A DNA stretch of 64,000 bases, taken from contig LNDV01000008.1 of the NCBI GenBank assembly GCA_001464765.1, positions 62,001 through 126,000 of the forward strand. The letters are read 5' to 3'. This document shows positions 45,507 through 54,809 of the stretch, piece after piece. The notes below the pieces were generated by a model. That model did no database searches, was not told where the DNA came from, and was given only the letters and a program-made list of their open reading frames with translations. The first letter of the stretch is position 1. Each line of letters begins with the position of its first letter. Position numbers and translations under genes: made by a program. Origin of the DNA: Betaproteobacteria bacterium Ga0077526. GTDB lineage: Bacteria; Pseudomonadota; Gammaproteobacteria; Burkholderiales; Ga0077523.

Positions 45507-46730
45507 ATGTCCGTCATCATCGACAGGCGGCTCAACGACCGGAACAAGAGCACGGTCAACCGGCAGCGCTTCATCCAGCGCTACAAGGAGCAGTTGCGTC
45601 GCTCCGTGAGCGATGCGGTCGCGGGTCGATCCATCACGGACATGGACCGGGGCGGCAACGTGAACATTCCGGTTCGCGACATCGCGGAGCCGCAGTTCCG
45701 TCACGGTCCCGGAGGCGACCGGGAAGCGATCCATCCCGGCAACCACAAATTCCTGCAGGGCGACCGGGTCCCTCGCCCGGAAGGGCAGGGGGGCGGGCAG
45801 GGGTCAGGCTCAGGAGAAGGGGACGGGGAGGAATCCCGGGACGACTTCGTATTTGCGCTTTCCCGCGAAGAGTTCATGAGCCTCTTCTTCGACGATATGG
45901 AATTGCCGCATCTCGTCCGTACGACGCTCGGCGACATCCGGGAACACAAGTGGCAACGCGCCGGCTACACGCAGAGCGGTGTTCCTTCCAACCTCGCGGT
46001 CGTGCGCTCGCTGCGCAATGCCATCGCGCGAAGGATCGCGATCGGCGCGCCGCTGCGGCGGCGTCTCGCGGAGTTGAGCGAGGCCGGCGCCCCGGCGGAG
46101 GAAGTCGAAGCGCTGGAGAAGCGCCTGGCGCGCATTCCGTTCATCGACGAGTTCGACCTGCGCTATCGCCACCGCGTCAAGGTTCCACAACCGATAAGCC
46201 GGGCGGTGATGTTCTGTCTGATGGACGTTTCGGCCTCGATGACCGAGGACAAGAAGGATCTCGCCAAGCGGTTCTACATGCTTCTGCACCTGTTCCTTAC
46301 GCGGAAGTACGAAAAGGTCGAGGTGGTGTTCATCCGGCATACCGACGACGCCGAGGAAGTGGACGAGAACACCTTCTTTCACGACACGCTGAGCGGCGGC
46401 ACGGTCGTCCTGTCGGCACTGAAACTGATGCGGGAGATCATCGACGACCGCTTTCCGACCGACTCCTGGAACATCTACGGCGCCCAGGTCAGCGACGGGG
46501 ATGCGTTCGGCGCCGATCCGGAAAAGAGCCGCGCCATGCTGGCGGACCAGCTAATGCCACTCGTCCGCTACTTTGCCTATGTGGAAGTCCCCGATGATGC
46601 ACGGCGGATCAGTCCGCTGATGTACGCCTACCAGCGCATCTCCGACCCACAGTTCGCTCTGCGCAGCGTGACCCATGCGCGCGACGTGTATCCGGTCCTT
46701 CGCGACTTGTTCGCCCGGGAGACAGCATGA
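45507..46730 (+). CDS. YeaH/YhbH family protein (DUF444)
   Basis: The 407-residue protein starts with the family hallmark MSVIIDRRLNDRNKSTVNRQ. It has a Gly/Glu-rich linker (GQGGGQGSGSGEGDGEE) near residues 88-112 and a VWA-like fold (FCLMDVSASMTEDKKDLAKR) in the second half, with the MIDAS-type DxSxS. It is cytoplasmic and always found with PrkA and SpoVR; its biochemical role is unknown. It starts 15 bases after prkA, and its stop overlaps the spoVR ATG (ATGA). Confidence 0.94.
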   Translation: MSVIIDRRLNDRNKSTVNRQRFIQRYKEQLRRSVSDAVAGRSITDMDRGGNVNIPVRDIAEPQFRHGPGGDREAIHPGNHKFLQGDRVPRPEGQGGGQGSGSGEGDGEESRDDFVFALSREEFMSLFFDDMELPHLVRTTLGDIREHKWQRAGYTQSGVPSNLAVVRSLRNAIARRIAIGAPLRRRLAELSEAGAPAEEVEALEKRLARIPFIDEFDLRYRHRVKVPQPISRAVMFCLMDVSASMTEDKKDLAKRFYMLLHLFLTRKYEKVEVVFIRHTDDAEEVDENTFFHDTLSGGTVVLSALKLMREIIDDRFPTDSWNIYGAQVSDGDAFGADPEKSRAMLADQLMPLVRYFAYVEVPDDARRISPLMYAYQRISDPQFALRSVTHARDVYPVLRDLFARETA

Positions 46731-48253
46731 CCGCAGCGCCGGACTCCGAGTCCGGATCGCCATATCTGTCGACCGGCTCCGAATGGTCCTTCCCGCTGAT
46801 CGAGCGCTACGACGAAGCGATCCGCGATATCGCGCTGAACGAGTTCGGTCTCGACGTGTACCCGAATCAGATCGAGATCATCGCGTCCGAGCAGATGCTC
46901 GATGCCTACGCGTCGCTCGGTCTCCCCATCGGCTACCCGCATTGGAGCTACGGCAAGGAGTTCATCCGGAACGAACAGCTCTATCGCACAGGAGCACGCG
47001 GACTCGCCTACGAGATCGTCATCAACTCGAATCCGTGCATCGCGTACCTGATGGAAGAGAACAGCATGGCGATGCAGGCGCTCGTCATTGCCCATGCCTG
47101 CTACGGACACAACTCCTTCTTCAAGGGAAACTACCTGTTCCGTCAGTGGACCAACGCCGACGCGATCATCGACTACATGGTGTTCGCGCGGAACTACGTC
47201 CTGCAGTGCGAAGAGCGCCATGGGGTGCCCGCGGTCGAGGAGATCCTGGATTCCTGCCATGCGCTAATGAGCCACGGCGTGGACCGCTATCGCCATCCTC
47301 CCCAGCTGTCCGCAGAGGCGGAACGCGTCCGGCAGCGCGAACGGGAGGAGCACGCATGGCGCCAGTTCGACGACCTGTGGAGGACCCTGCCGGTCCGCAG
47401 TGAACAGGGCGCCGACAAGAACGTGGCGGTCAGCCCCTACCCGCCGGAGCCACAGGAAAACCTGCTTTACTTCATCGAGAAGCACTCTCCGAAACTCGAA
47501 CCGTGGCAACGGGAACTGGTGCGGATATCGAGAAAGCTCGCGCAGTACTTCTACCCGCAGGGCATGACAAAGGTCATGAACGAGGGATGGGCCACTTTCT
47601 GGCACTACACTCTGCTCAATCGCCTGTTCGACAAGGGACTGGTGAACAGCGGATTCGCGATGGAATGGCTGGCGTCGCACACTAACGTTATCGCCCAGCG
47701 CCGCTACGATCAGCCGGGCTACGGCGGCATCAACCCATATGCGCTCGGGTTCGCGATGATGAGTGATCTCCGTCGCATCTGCGAGAAGCCCGACGACGAG
47801 GACCGCGCGTGGTTCCCCGAGATCGCAGGGGGTGACTGGCGGAAAGTGCTGGACTTCGCCATGCGCAACTTCAAGGACGAGTCCTTCATTGCGCAGTATC
47901 TGTCGCCCCGGGTGATCCGGGAGTTCCGCCTGTTCGCGGTCGCCGATCACGAGGAAGAGTCGGATCTGACGATCGACGCCATCCACGACGAGCACGGGTA
48001 TCGACGCCTCCGGCGCATGCTCGCCCAGCAGTACAACCGGGACTCCCAGGTGCCCGACATCCAGGTGGCCCGCTACGACCACCGGGGCGATCGGTCCCTC
48101 ACGCTCCAGCATCGCCGATTCCGGAAGCGTCCGCTCGACACGGAAGCCGAAGAGGTGCTGAAGCACCTCGCGCGTCTCTGGGGATTCACGGTCCGACTCG
48201 AAACCATCGACGAAGACGGTGACGTCGCCATGTCGATCTCAATGTCCGCGTAG
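46727..48253 (+). CDS. SpoVR family protein
   Basis: This 508-residue member of the SpoVR/YcgB family is named from the Bacillus cortex protein but is widespread in non-sporulating bacteria. Typical blocks are YPHWSYGKEF, YEIVINSNPCIAYLMEEN, and the histidine-rich MNEGWATFWHY, which may bind metal. It is cytoplasmic with no signal peptide. The ATG overlaps the yeaH stop. It completes the PrkA-YeaH-SpoVR stress module. Confidence 0.94.
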   Translation: MTAAPDSESGSPYLSTGSEWSFPLIERYDEAIRDIALNEFGLDVYPNQIEIIASEQMLDAYASLGLPIGYPHWSYGKEFIRNEQLYRTGARGLAYEIVINSNPCIAYLMEENSMAMQALVIAHACYGHNSFFKGNYLFRQWTNADAIIDYMVFARNYVLQCEERHGVPAVEEILDSCHALMSHGVDRYRHPPQLSAEAERVRQREREEHAWRQFDDLWRTLPVRSEQGADKNVAVSPYPPEPQENLLYFIEKHSPKLEPWQRELVRISRKLAQYFYPQGMTKVMNEGWATFWHYTLLNRLFDKGLVNSGFAMEWLASHTNVIAQRRYDQPGYGGINPYALGFAMMSDLRRICEKPDDEDRAWFPEIAGGDWRKVLDFAMRNFKDESFIAQYLSPRVIREFRLFAVADHEEESDLTIDAIHDEHGYRRLRRMLAQQYNRDSQVPDIQVARYDHRGDRSLTLQHRRFRKRPLDTEAEEVLKHLARLWGFTVRLETIDEDGDVAMSISMSA

Positions 48254-48341
48254 CGGCGCTTCAGTTAGCGTTTGCCTCTCAGCCTTTCTCATGCGGAGGA
48301 ATGCGTCGCGGGAACGGGAGGCCTTCTGGGGAGAACCCGCG

Positions 48342-49124
48342 CTACTGGGCCACCCACCCGCCATCGATGGACAACTGTCCGCCCGTCATCGACGCCGCGG
48401 CGTCGGTGCACAGGAACGCCGCCAGTTCCGCCACCTCATCGATCTGCACGAAGCGCTTGGTGGGTTGCCTCTCCAGCATGACCCGTTCGACCACTTCCTC
48501 CCGCGGGATCCCGTGGGTTCTGGCCTGATCGTCGATCTGCTTCTCCACGAGCGGCGTCAGCACGTAGCCCGGGCAGATCGCATTGCACGTGATGCCGTTT
48601 CGCGCCGTTTCCAGCGCCACGGTCTTGGTCAGCCCTACCACGCCGTGCTTCGCTGCGATGTACGCAGACTTGAACGGCGATGCCACGAGACCGTGGGCGG
48701 AAGCGATGTTGATGATTCTGCCCCAGCCCCGAGCGCGCATCGTTGGCAGGACGGCCCGCGTCGCAATGAACGCGGACGTGAGATTGATTGCCAGGATTTC
48801 GTCCCACTTCTCGACCGGGAACTCATCGACCGGCGCCACGTACTGGATGCCGGCATTGTTGACCAGAATGTCGACGGTGCCGAAGGCCGCACACGCCTCA
48901 GCCACCATGGTGTCGATCTCGGCGGGGCGGCGCATGTCCGCGCCGGAATACAGGGCCCGTACCCCGAACTCTCGCTGAATCCCGGTGCACAACGCCTCGA
49001 TCGCTTCCGGGGTCCCGAAACCGTTCAGCATGACGTTGGCGCCGTTCCGGGCCAGCGCCCGGGCGATGCCAAGACCGATTCCACTCGTGGAACCCGTAAC
49101 GATGGCTGACTTGTCGCGAAGCAT
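48342..49124 (-). CDS. 3-hydroxybutyrate dehydrogenase-like SDR
   Basis: This is a 260-residue classical SDR with TGSTSGIG near the start, NNAGIQ, Ser in NIASAHG and the Tyr/Lys pair in YIAAKHG. The C-terminal GGQLSIDGGWVAQ and the helix with HGIPREEVVERVMLERQPT match D-3-hydroxybutyrate dehydrogenases, which convert 3-hydroxybutyrate and acetoacetate with NAD. I chose the ATG at 49124, which has GAGG upstream; the frame extends 12 codons further. It is a single gene; the neighbouring sugar kinase is divergent. Confidence 0.86.
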   Translation of the reverse strand: MLRDKSAIVTGSTSGIGLGIARALARNGANVMLNGFGTPEAIEALCTGIQREFGVRALYSGADMRRPAEIDTMVAEACAAFGTVDILVNNAGIQYVAPVDEFPVEKWDEILAINLTSAFIATRAVLPTMRARGWGRIINIASAHGLVASPFKSAYIAAKHGVVGLTKTVALETARNGITCNAICPGYVLTPLVEKQIDDQARTHGIPREEVVERVMLERQPTKRFVQIDEVAELAAFLCTDAAASMTGGQLSIDGGWVAQ

Positions 49125-49284
49125 GAGCGTCCTCTTGTCGATGATGATGCGGCGCAGCAAAGTCTAGCAGCCCGGACCAGGGCTGTGGGCGTCGCACGCA
49201 CGCCACTTCGCTGCACAATGTCGCCCTGGAAGGCGGACACCGGGTGCCCGCCCCGACTCACAGAGCGGAACGGGCAGAGGCAGG

Positions 49285-50229
49285 ATGAATCACTCGAATG
49301 GGCTTGGCTGCCAGATCGTTGCCATCGGAGAACCGATGGTGGAATTCAGCGCGATCCCCGGCGAGACATCACGCTACCTTCGTGGTTTTGGCGGCGACAC
49401 CATGAACGCGTTGATCGCAGCGGTTCGACATGGCGCCTCGGGAGCCTATGTTTCCCGCCTAGGGGCAGACGAATTCGGGCAATCCATCCTGAACCTGCTC
49501 GATGCGGAAGGCGTGAATCGCTCGGCCGTCAAGACCGACACCGACGCGCCGACGGGATGCTATTTCATCACCCACAGCCCGGCCGGTCACGAGTTCAGCT
49601 ATCGTCGCGCGGGCTCAGCTGCGAGCCGGATGACGCCGGATGACGTTCCTCCCGGCCTGCTCGAGGGCGCGAGATACCTTCACGCAAGTGGCATTTCGCA
49701 GGCGATCGGCGCATCGGCATGCGACGCAGTCTTCGCTGCCATGGAGCAAGCGCGCGCCAGTGGAACAGCCGTGTGCTATGACTCGAATCTGAGACTCAGA
49801 CTCTGGCCGCTCGCGAGGGCTCGTGCCGTCATCGGCGCCGCGGCCGGACAATCGGACTACTTCCTGCCGAGCCTCGAGGACGCCGCGCTGCTTTCGGGCG
49901 TCGACGATCCCGATGCCATCTTCGACTGGGCACTACGCCTCGGGGCGAGGAATGTGGCACTCAAGCTGGGGCCGGGTGGTGTGCTGGCAGGCGACGCAAA
50001 GTCCCGGACGCGGCTCCCCGGTCACGACATCCGGTTCGTGGACGCGACGGGTGCTGGCGATTGCTTCGCCGGGTCGCTGCTTGCACGCCTGGCCGCCGGA
50101 GACAGCTTTCTCGCCGCCTGCCGGTACGCGAACGCCTCTGCGGCCCTGACTTGCGAGGGGCTCGGCGCGATCGCCCCCATCCCCTCCGCGTCGCGGGTCC
50201 TCGAGCGCCTCGGTCAATCGGGTTCGTAG
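49285..50229 (+). CDS. PfkB-family sugar kinase, probably 2-dehydro-3-deoxygluconate kinase
   Basis: This 314-residue ribokinase-like kinase has the N-terminal GEPMVEFSAIPG, FGGDTMNALIAAVRHGA (substrate Gly-Gly-Asp region), YDSNLRLRLWP, and the C-terminal PfkB signature DATGAGDCFAGSLL with catalytic Asp. The GEPMxEF start and YDxNLRxxLW motif are typical of KDG kinases (KdgK). It is cytoplasmic. It stands alone between a divergent SDR gene and the exosortase-associated locus. Confidence 0.82.
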   Translation: MNHSNGLGCQIVAIGEPMVEFSAIPGETSRYLRGFGGDTMNALIAAVRHGASGAYVSRLGADEFGQSILNLLDAEGVNRSAVKTDTDAPTGCYFITHSPAGHEFSYRRAGSAASRMTPDDVPPGLLEGARYLHASGISQAIGASACDAVFAAMEQARASGTAVCYDSNLRLRLWPLARARAVIGAAAGQSDYFLPSLEDAALLSGVDDPDAIFDWALRLGARNVALKLGPGGVLAGDAKSRTRLPGHDIRFVDATGAGDCFAGSLLARLAAGDSFLAACRYANASAALTCEGLGAIAPIPSASRVLERLGQSGS

Positions 50230-50253
50230 GGCGCTCGCCCCTCGCCGGGCGAC

Positions 50254-50290
50254 GGCAGAACGGGCGTGCTGCCTGAATGGCTTTTTTTTT
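50254..50290 (+). terminator. Candidate intrinsic terminator after the sugar kinase
   Basis: A 5-bp stem GGCAG/CTGCC (50254-50258, 50269-50273) is followed after 8 bases by a run of nine T (50282-50290). The stem is short but the T run is the longest in the neighbourhood. It separates the kinase from the exosortase-associated genes. Confidence 0.45.
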
Positions 50291-50454
50291 GCTTTGTCGC
50301 GCTCTCGGTCTCCAACTGACGAGACCGACTGTTGCCCCTGCCCATGCGCCCTCGATCGCCGAAAGGGAATCGGGACCCCGAGCGGCCCGGGCGCTGGCCG
50401 ACCCAGGAATCAACGCCGCGCCCGACGGGCGTGTGTGCGACACAAGAGGTGGAA

Positions 50455-50706
50455 GTGGAACTCCAAACGGAACTGTGCGAACTGCTCGACAGTGCGCTCT
50501 CTCTGGGAGGGCGCGGCCTGCGCCTGAAACCCGAATCCAAGCTTTTCGGTGCGCTGCCGGAACTGGACTCCGTCGGGGTCGTCTCGGTACTGACCGCACT
50601 CGAGGATCGGTTCGGGATCGCCGTCGAGGACGACGAGATCAGCGCCGACACCTTTGCGACGATGGGCAGTTTCGTAGCTTTCGTCGCGGGCAAGATCGAC
50701 AGCTGA
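50455..50706 (+). CDS. Acyl carrier protein of the exosortase-associated cluster
   Basis: This 83-residue phosphopantetheine-binding protein carries the prosthetic group on Ser39 in ELDSVGVVSVL. The sequence around it (FGALPELDSVGVV) is typical of ACPs found next to AMP-ligase and PLP-decarboxylase genes in exosortase A loci. I chose the GTG at 50455 with AGAGG upstream; the frame extends to 50332 but that part is Arg/Pro-rich and unlikely. It precedes the AMP-ligase by 203 bases and may load an activated amino-acid or acyl group. Confidence 0.85.
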   Translation: MELQTELCELLDSALSLGGRGLRLKPESKLFGALPELDSVGVVSVLTALEDRFGIAVEDDEISADTFATMGSFVAFVAGKIDS

Positions 50707-50909
50707 GGGATCTCCATCCGCACGTCATCGCGACAGGCAGCCGGCGACGGCCCCTGGTTGCGATGCGCGCCGGATGACGACCGCAGCAACCGAATAGTCG
50801 CATTGCGTCTCGTGGGCAGGCTCGGTTTTCGCAGGCTTGTCACCCGCACGCGCGTTCCCGGAACGCATCCCCGTGCCCTCACCTGCCAATTGACGCACTT
50901 TCGAACAAG

Positions 50910-52508
50910 ATGACAGCAATCGTTAGGACGCTGGTTTCCGACCTCATCGATCCGAGGGGACGAGAAACCCTGCCTGCACTCCGCTGCGAGGGCGCGGATC
51001 TCTCCTACTCCGCGCTCTGGAACGCCTGCGACAGTTTCGCGGCGTTTCTCCTCGACATGGGCCTGGCTCCGGGGGAACGGGTGGCCGTCTATCTCGAGAA
51101 ACGATTCGAGAACGTGATCGCCATGTTCGGCGCCGCTCGGGCAGGCCTGACGTTCGTTCCGATCAATCCGCTGCTCAAGAGCGACCAGGTCGGGCATATC
51201 CTGAAGGACTGCAACGTTCGCGTGCTGGTCACCTCGGACGATCGCCTGGCCGTCCTCGCAACGACCCTGGCGGCCTGTGAAGATCTGCGATACGTGATAC
51301 GCGTGGACGCGGGTGCGGACAAACCGGAAGGGATTTCCGTCCTGGAATGGACTGCGTCGGGCTCCACGTCTGGTGGGAAGAACGCGATACACCGTCGGAT
51401 CGACACGGATCTGGCAGCGATCTTCTACACGTCCGGCAGCACGGGCAAACCAAAGGGCGTAATGCTGTCCCACAGAAACATCGTGATGGGCGGGGTCAGC
51501 GTCTCAACTTACCTGGGAAACCATTCCGGTGACCGGCTGCTCGCGGCGCTCCCGCTCTCGTTCGACGCAGGCTTCAGCCAGCTCACCACGGCTTTCCACA
51601 CCAGCGCGTGCTCGGTGCTGCACAACTATTTCGTTCCGAGAGACGCCATCAAGGCGCTTTCCGAGGAGAAGATCACCGGGCTCACTGCGGTACCGCCGTT
51701 GTGGTTCCAGTTGATCCAGCAGCCCTGGCCGACCACCATCACCGAACATCTTCGCTATATCGCGAATACCGGCGGACGGATGCCCAGAACCACGCTGGAC
51801 GCGCTGCGCGAGCGACTCCCGGCGACGCAGGTGTTTCTCATGTACGGATTGACGGAGGCGTTCCGATCGACCTATCTGCCACCGGATCAGGTGGATGCCC
51901 GGCCCGACTCCATCGGCCGTGCCATCCCCAACGCCGAGATCCTCGTGCTTCGCGAAGACGGAACGCCCTGCGCGCCGCGTGAGCACGGTGAACTCGTCCA
52001 CCGCGGCGCACTGGTCGGCATGGGCTACTGGAACGACCCCGCGAAGACTGCGGAGCGCTACAAGCCGCTCCCCGGACGCGAGTCAGGTTTCGTGCTTCCG
52101 GAGTACGCCGTGTTCTCCGGAGACACCGTGTATGCCGACGAGGAGGGCTATCTGTATTTCATCGGCCGCCGCGATGAGATGATCAAGACCTCCGGATATC
52201 GTGTGAGTCCGACCGAGATCGAAGAAGTGATCTACCGGACCGGCCTGGTGGCCGAGGTTGCGGCGCTGGGCGTGGAGCACGATCAGTTCGGTCAGGCCAT
52301 CGTCCTGATCGCAACGATGGCAGACCCTGCGAACCATGACGCCAAGTCGCTGCAGAAAGCATGTCAGCAGGCCCTGCCGGCATACATGGTTCCCAAGCAC
52401 ATCGAGATCCGCACCGGCTCGCTCCCGCGCAATCCCAACGGGAAGATCGACCGGAAAGCTCTTGCGGATACCTTCAAGACCCTGTTCGCTGCCGGCACGG
52501 GTTCATGA
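50910..52508 (+). CDS. Exosortase A-associated AMP-forming acyl/amino-acid ligase
   Basis: This is a 532-residue adenylating enzyme with AMP-binding motif FYTSGSTGKPKGVMLSH (from 172), YGLTEAF and the C-terminal RNPNGKIDRKAL with the catalytic Lys. It matches the exosortase A system-associated AMP-ligase family. It should activate a carboxylic acid for loading on the upstream carrier protein. It is cytoplasmic. The stop overlaps the next start (ATGA), coupling it to the decarboxylase. Confidence 0.9.
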   Translation: MTAIVRTLVSDLIDPRGRETLPALRCEGADLSYSALWNACDSFAAFLLDMGLAPGERVAVYLEKRFENVIAMFGAARAGLTFVPINPLLKSDQVGHILKDCNVRVLVTSDDRLAVLATTLAACEDLRYVIRVDAGADKPEGISVLEWTASGSTSGGKNAIHRRIDTDLAAIFYTSGSTGKPKGVMLSHRNIVMGGVSVSTYLGNHSGDRLLAALPLSFDAGFSQLTTAFHTSACSVLHNYFVPRDAIKALSEEKITGLTAVPPLWFQLIQQPWPTTITEHLRYIANTGGRMPRTTLDALRERLPATQVFLMYGLTEAFRSTYLPPDQVDARPDSIGRAIPNAEILVLREDGTPCAPREHGELVHRGALVGMGYWNDPAKTAERYKPLPGRESGFVLPEYAVFSGDTVYADEEGYLYFIGRRDEMIKTSGYRVSPTEIEEVIYRTGLVAEVAALGVEHDQFGQAIVLIATMADPANHDAKSLQKACQQALPAYMVPKHIEIRTGSLPRNPNGKIDRKALADTFKTLFAAGTGS

Positions 52509-53758
52509 ACGCACCCATCAAGGAAGGACTGCCGTTGCCGGGACACGTCGTTCTGTGTCCGTTTCCCGAAGTCGACGGCTGTCTCGCGGTCGGCGGAATT
52601 CCTCTGGACCGCCTCGCCGCAAGGGTTGGTTCCACCCCCTTCTACGCCTATGACAGGTCGGTTCTCACGCAGCATGTGAAGGGACTGCGCGCGATCCTGC
52701 CGCGCGCGGTGGATCTGCATTACGCCATGAAGGCCAATCCGATGCCCGCGATCGTCCAGACGATGGTCGGACTAGTCGATGGTCTCGACCTCGCCTCGGC
52801 CGGAGAGATGAAGGTAGCCCTCGATGCAGGTGCGGATCCGGACGAAATGAGTTTCGCCGGCCCCGGCAAGCGACCCGAGGAGTTGCGTCAAGCCGTCGCG
52901 GCTGGCGTGACGATCAACGTCGAGTCCGCCGCTGAGATTCCCCATATCGTGGCGGCGGGCGAGGAGCTTGGCGTACGTCCGCGCGTCGCGATTCGGGTGA
53001 ACCCCGATTTCGAACTCAAGTCATCCGGCATGAAGATGTCGGGGGGCGCCAAGCAGTTCGGCATCGACGCCGAGGTCGTCCCGGATGTCCTGCGTTCGCT
53101 GGCGAGCCTGGACATCGAATTTCGCGGATTTCACATCTACACCGGTTCACAGAATCTTCGCGCCGAGGCGATCTGCGATGCGCAGCGTCAGACCGTCGAC
53201 CTCGCAATTCGCCTCGCGGCAGACGCACCTGCGGCGTTTCCGGTGCTGAACATCGGGGGCGGCTTCGGAGTCCCGTACTTCCCCGGAGACACGCCGCTGG
53301 AACTCGCTCCGATCGTGGAGAACCTCGAATCGCTGTGCGAACAGACCGCCAAGGCCCTGCCCTCTGCCAAGGTCGTGATCGAACTCGGGAGGTACCTCGT
53401 CGCGCATAGCGGGGTCTACGTAGCGCGGGTTGTGGACCGCAAAATCTCGCGCGGCCAGGTGTACCTGGTCACGGACGGGGGTATGCATCATCACCTCGCG
53501 GCATCCGGCAACTTCGGGCAGGTGATCCGCAAGAACTATCCCGTCGTGTCGGGAACCCGCTTTGCCGAGCCGGCGGACGAAACAGCGTCCGTGGTCGGCC
53601 CGTTGTGTACGCCACTGGATCTGCTCGGCGACAAGGTCCAGCTTCCCCATATGGAAGTGGGTGACCTCGTGTGCGTCCTGATGTCTGGCGCCTACGGGTA
53701 CACGTCGAGTCCGCTCCAGTTTCTGAGCCACCCAGCTCCGGCCCAGGTGCTCGTCTGA
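52505..53758 (+). CDS. PLP-dependent decarboxylase, exosortase A system-associated
   Basis: This is a 417-residue fold-III PLP enzyme of the diaminopimelate/ornithine decarboxylase family. The PLP lysine is K76 in HYAMKANPMPAIV. GGGFGVPY is the glycine loop for phosphate, and YGYTSSPLQFLSH is at the C terminus. It matches the exosortase A system-associated subfamily. It may decarboxylate an amino acid carried or activated by the ACP/ligase pair. The start at 52505 overlaps the ligase stop. Confidence 0.9.
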   Translation: MNAPIKEGLPLPGHVVLCPFPEVDGCLAVGGIPLDRLAARVGSTPFYAYDRSVLTQHVKGLRAILPRAVDLHYAMKANPMPAIVQTMVGLVDGLDLASAGEMKVALDAGADPDEMSFAGPGKRPEELRQAVAAGVTINVESAAEIPHIVAAGEELGVRPRVAIRVNPDFELKSSGMKMSGGAKQFGIDAEVVPDVLRSLASLDIEFRGFHIYTGSQNLRAEAICDAQRQTVDLAIRLAADAPAAFPVLNIGGGFGVPYFPGDTPLELAPIVENLESLCEQTAKALPSAKVVIELGRYLVAHSGVYVARVVDRKISRGQVYLVTDGGMHHHLAASGNFGQVIRKNYPVVSGTRFAEPADETASVVGPLCTPLDLLGDKVQLPHMEVGDLVCVLMSGAYGYTSSPLQFLSHPAPAQVLV

Positions 53759-53819
53759 GCGATTCGACGATGAAGCCCGGGTCTTCGATCTTCCGCCTCT
53801 GCTGGCGCGACCACTGAAC

Positions 53820-54809
53820 ATGGCATCGAAGCACACGTCGTTCACGCCGTTCCGCCTCATTTCGCCAGGCGGCTCTCGCGGGAAGCTGAACATCTTCATC
53901 TTCCACCGGATCCTGGCAGAGCCTGATCCTGTCTTCCCCGCAGACGCAGATACAGGCCGGTTCGAGACTTTCCTCCGGTTCGCGAGGACCTGGCTCAATG
54001 TTCTGCCTCTCGAAGAGGCCGCAGCCAGGCTCAAGGCAGGCACACTTCCTCCGGCAGCCGCCAGCATCACGTTCGACGATGGCTATGCGGACAACCTCAC
54101 GATCGCCGCGCCCATGCTCAAGCGCCACGAGTTACCCGCCACTGTGTTCGTGGCGACGGACTTCGTCGATGGCGGCAGGATGTGGAACGACTGGGTCGTC
54201 GAAGGCATCCGGCGCACCACACTGGACGAAGTCGACCTTCGCGATCTCGAGCTTCCGAAAGTCAGCGTTCGGACGCCCGAGGAACGGCGGTCGGTGATCG
54301 AAACTCTCCTCATGCGGGTGAAGTACCTGCCGTTCGCCCGACGACTCAGTGCCTGCGAAGGAATCATGCGGCGTTGCAAGGTACCGACGCCACCGAGCTT
54401 GATGCTGAACAGATCGCAAGTGGTGCAGCTTCCCCGGTTCGGCGTGTCCGTTGGTGCGCATACCCACACCCACCCCATCCTCGCCAACGAGCCAGGCAAT
54501 TACTGCCGCGAGGACATTGCACGCTCCAAGTTGCTCCTGGAAGACTGGCTGCAGGCGCCGGTGACAACGTTCGCGTATCCCAACGGCACACCGGGCACTG
54601 ACTATCGGCACGAACATGTGGAGATGGTTAGGGAACTGGGCTTCAGCTGTGCCGTGACGACCTCGGTCGGGTATGCGAGCCGGTCAAGTGACGTGCATCA
54701 GCTGCCACGATTCACGCCCTGGGGAAGGAGCGTCTCGGCCGTCGCGGTAAGGCTCGGCCGGCATCTCGCCGCTCCGCCCTCGACCGAAACAGTAGGAGTC
54801 AGGCCTTGA
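53820..54809 (+). CDS. Polysaccharide deacetylase family protein (NodB domain)
   Basis: This 329-residue carbohydrate esterase 4 protein has the catalytic and metal Asp pair in TFDDGYADN (D86, D87) and the metal histidines in GVSVGAHTHTHPIL. No cleavable signal peptide is evident, which is common in locus-associated members that act on lipid-linked sugars at the membrane. The C-terminal DUF3473 found in the PEP-CTERM subfamily is not visible. Its stop overlaps the TTG start of the next gene. Confidence 0.85.
   Translation: MASKHTSFTPFRLISPGGSRGKLNIFIFHRILAEPDPVFPADADTGRFETFLRFARTWLNVLPLEEAAARLKAGTLPPAAASITFDDGYADNLTIAAPMLKRHELPATVFVATDFVDGGRMWNDWVVEGIRRTTLDEVDLRDLELPKVSVRTPEERRSVIETLLMRVKYLPFARRLSACEGIMRRCKVPTPPSLMLNRSQVVQLPRFGVSVGAHTHTHPILANEPGNYCREDIARSKLLLEDWLQAPVTTFAYPNGTPGTDYRHEHVEMVRELGFSCAVTTSVGYASRSSDVHQLPRFTPWGRSVSAVAVRLGRHLAAPPSTETVGVRP

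Noticed and set aside
44013..45746. 577-residue minus-strand frame over prkA
   Set aside because: It is antisense to a full-length PrkA and its composition (Val/Asp/His/Arg) is typical of a shadow.
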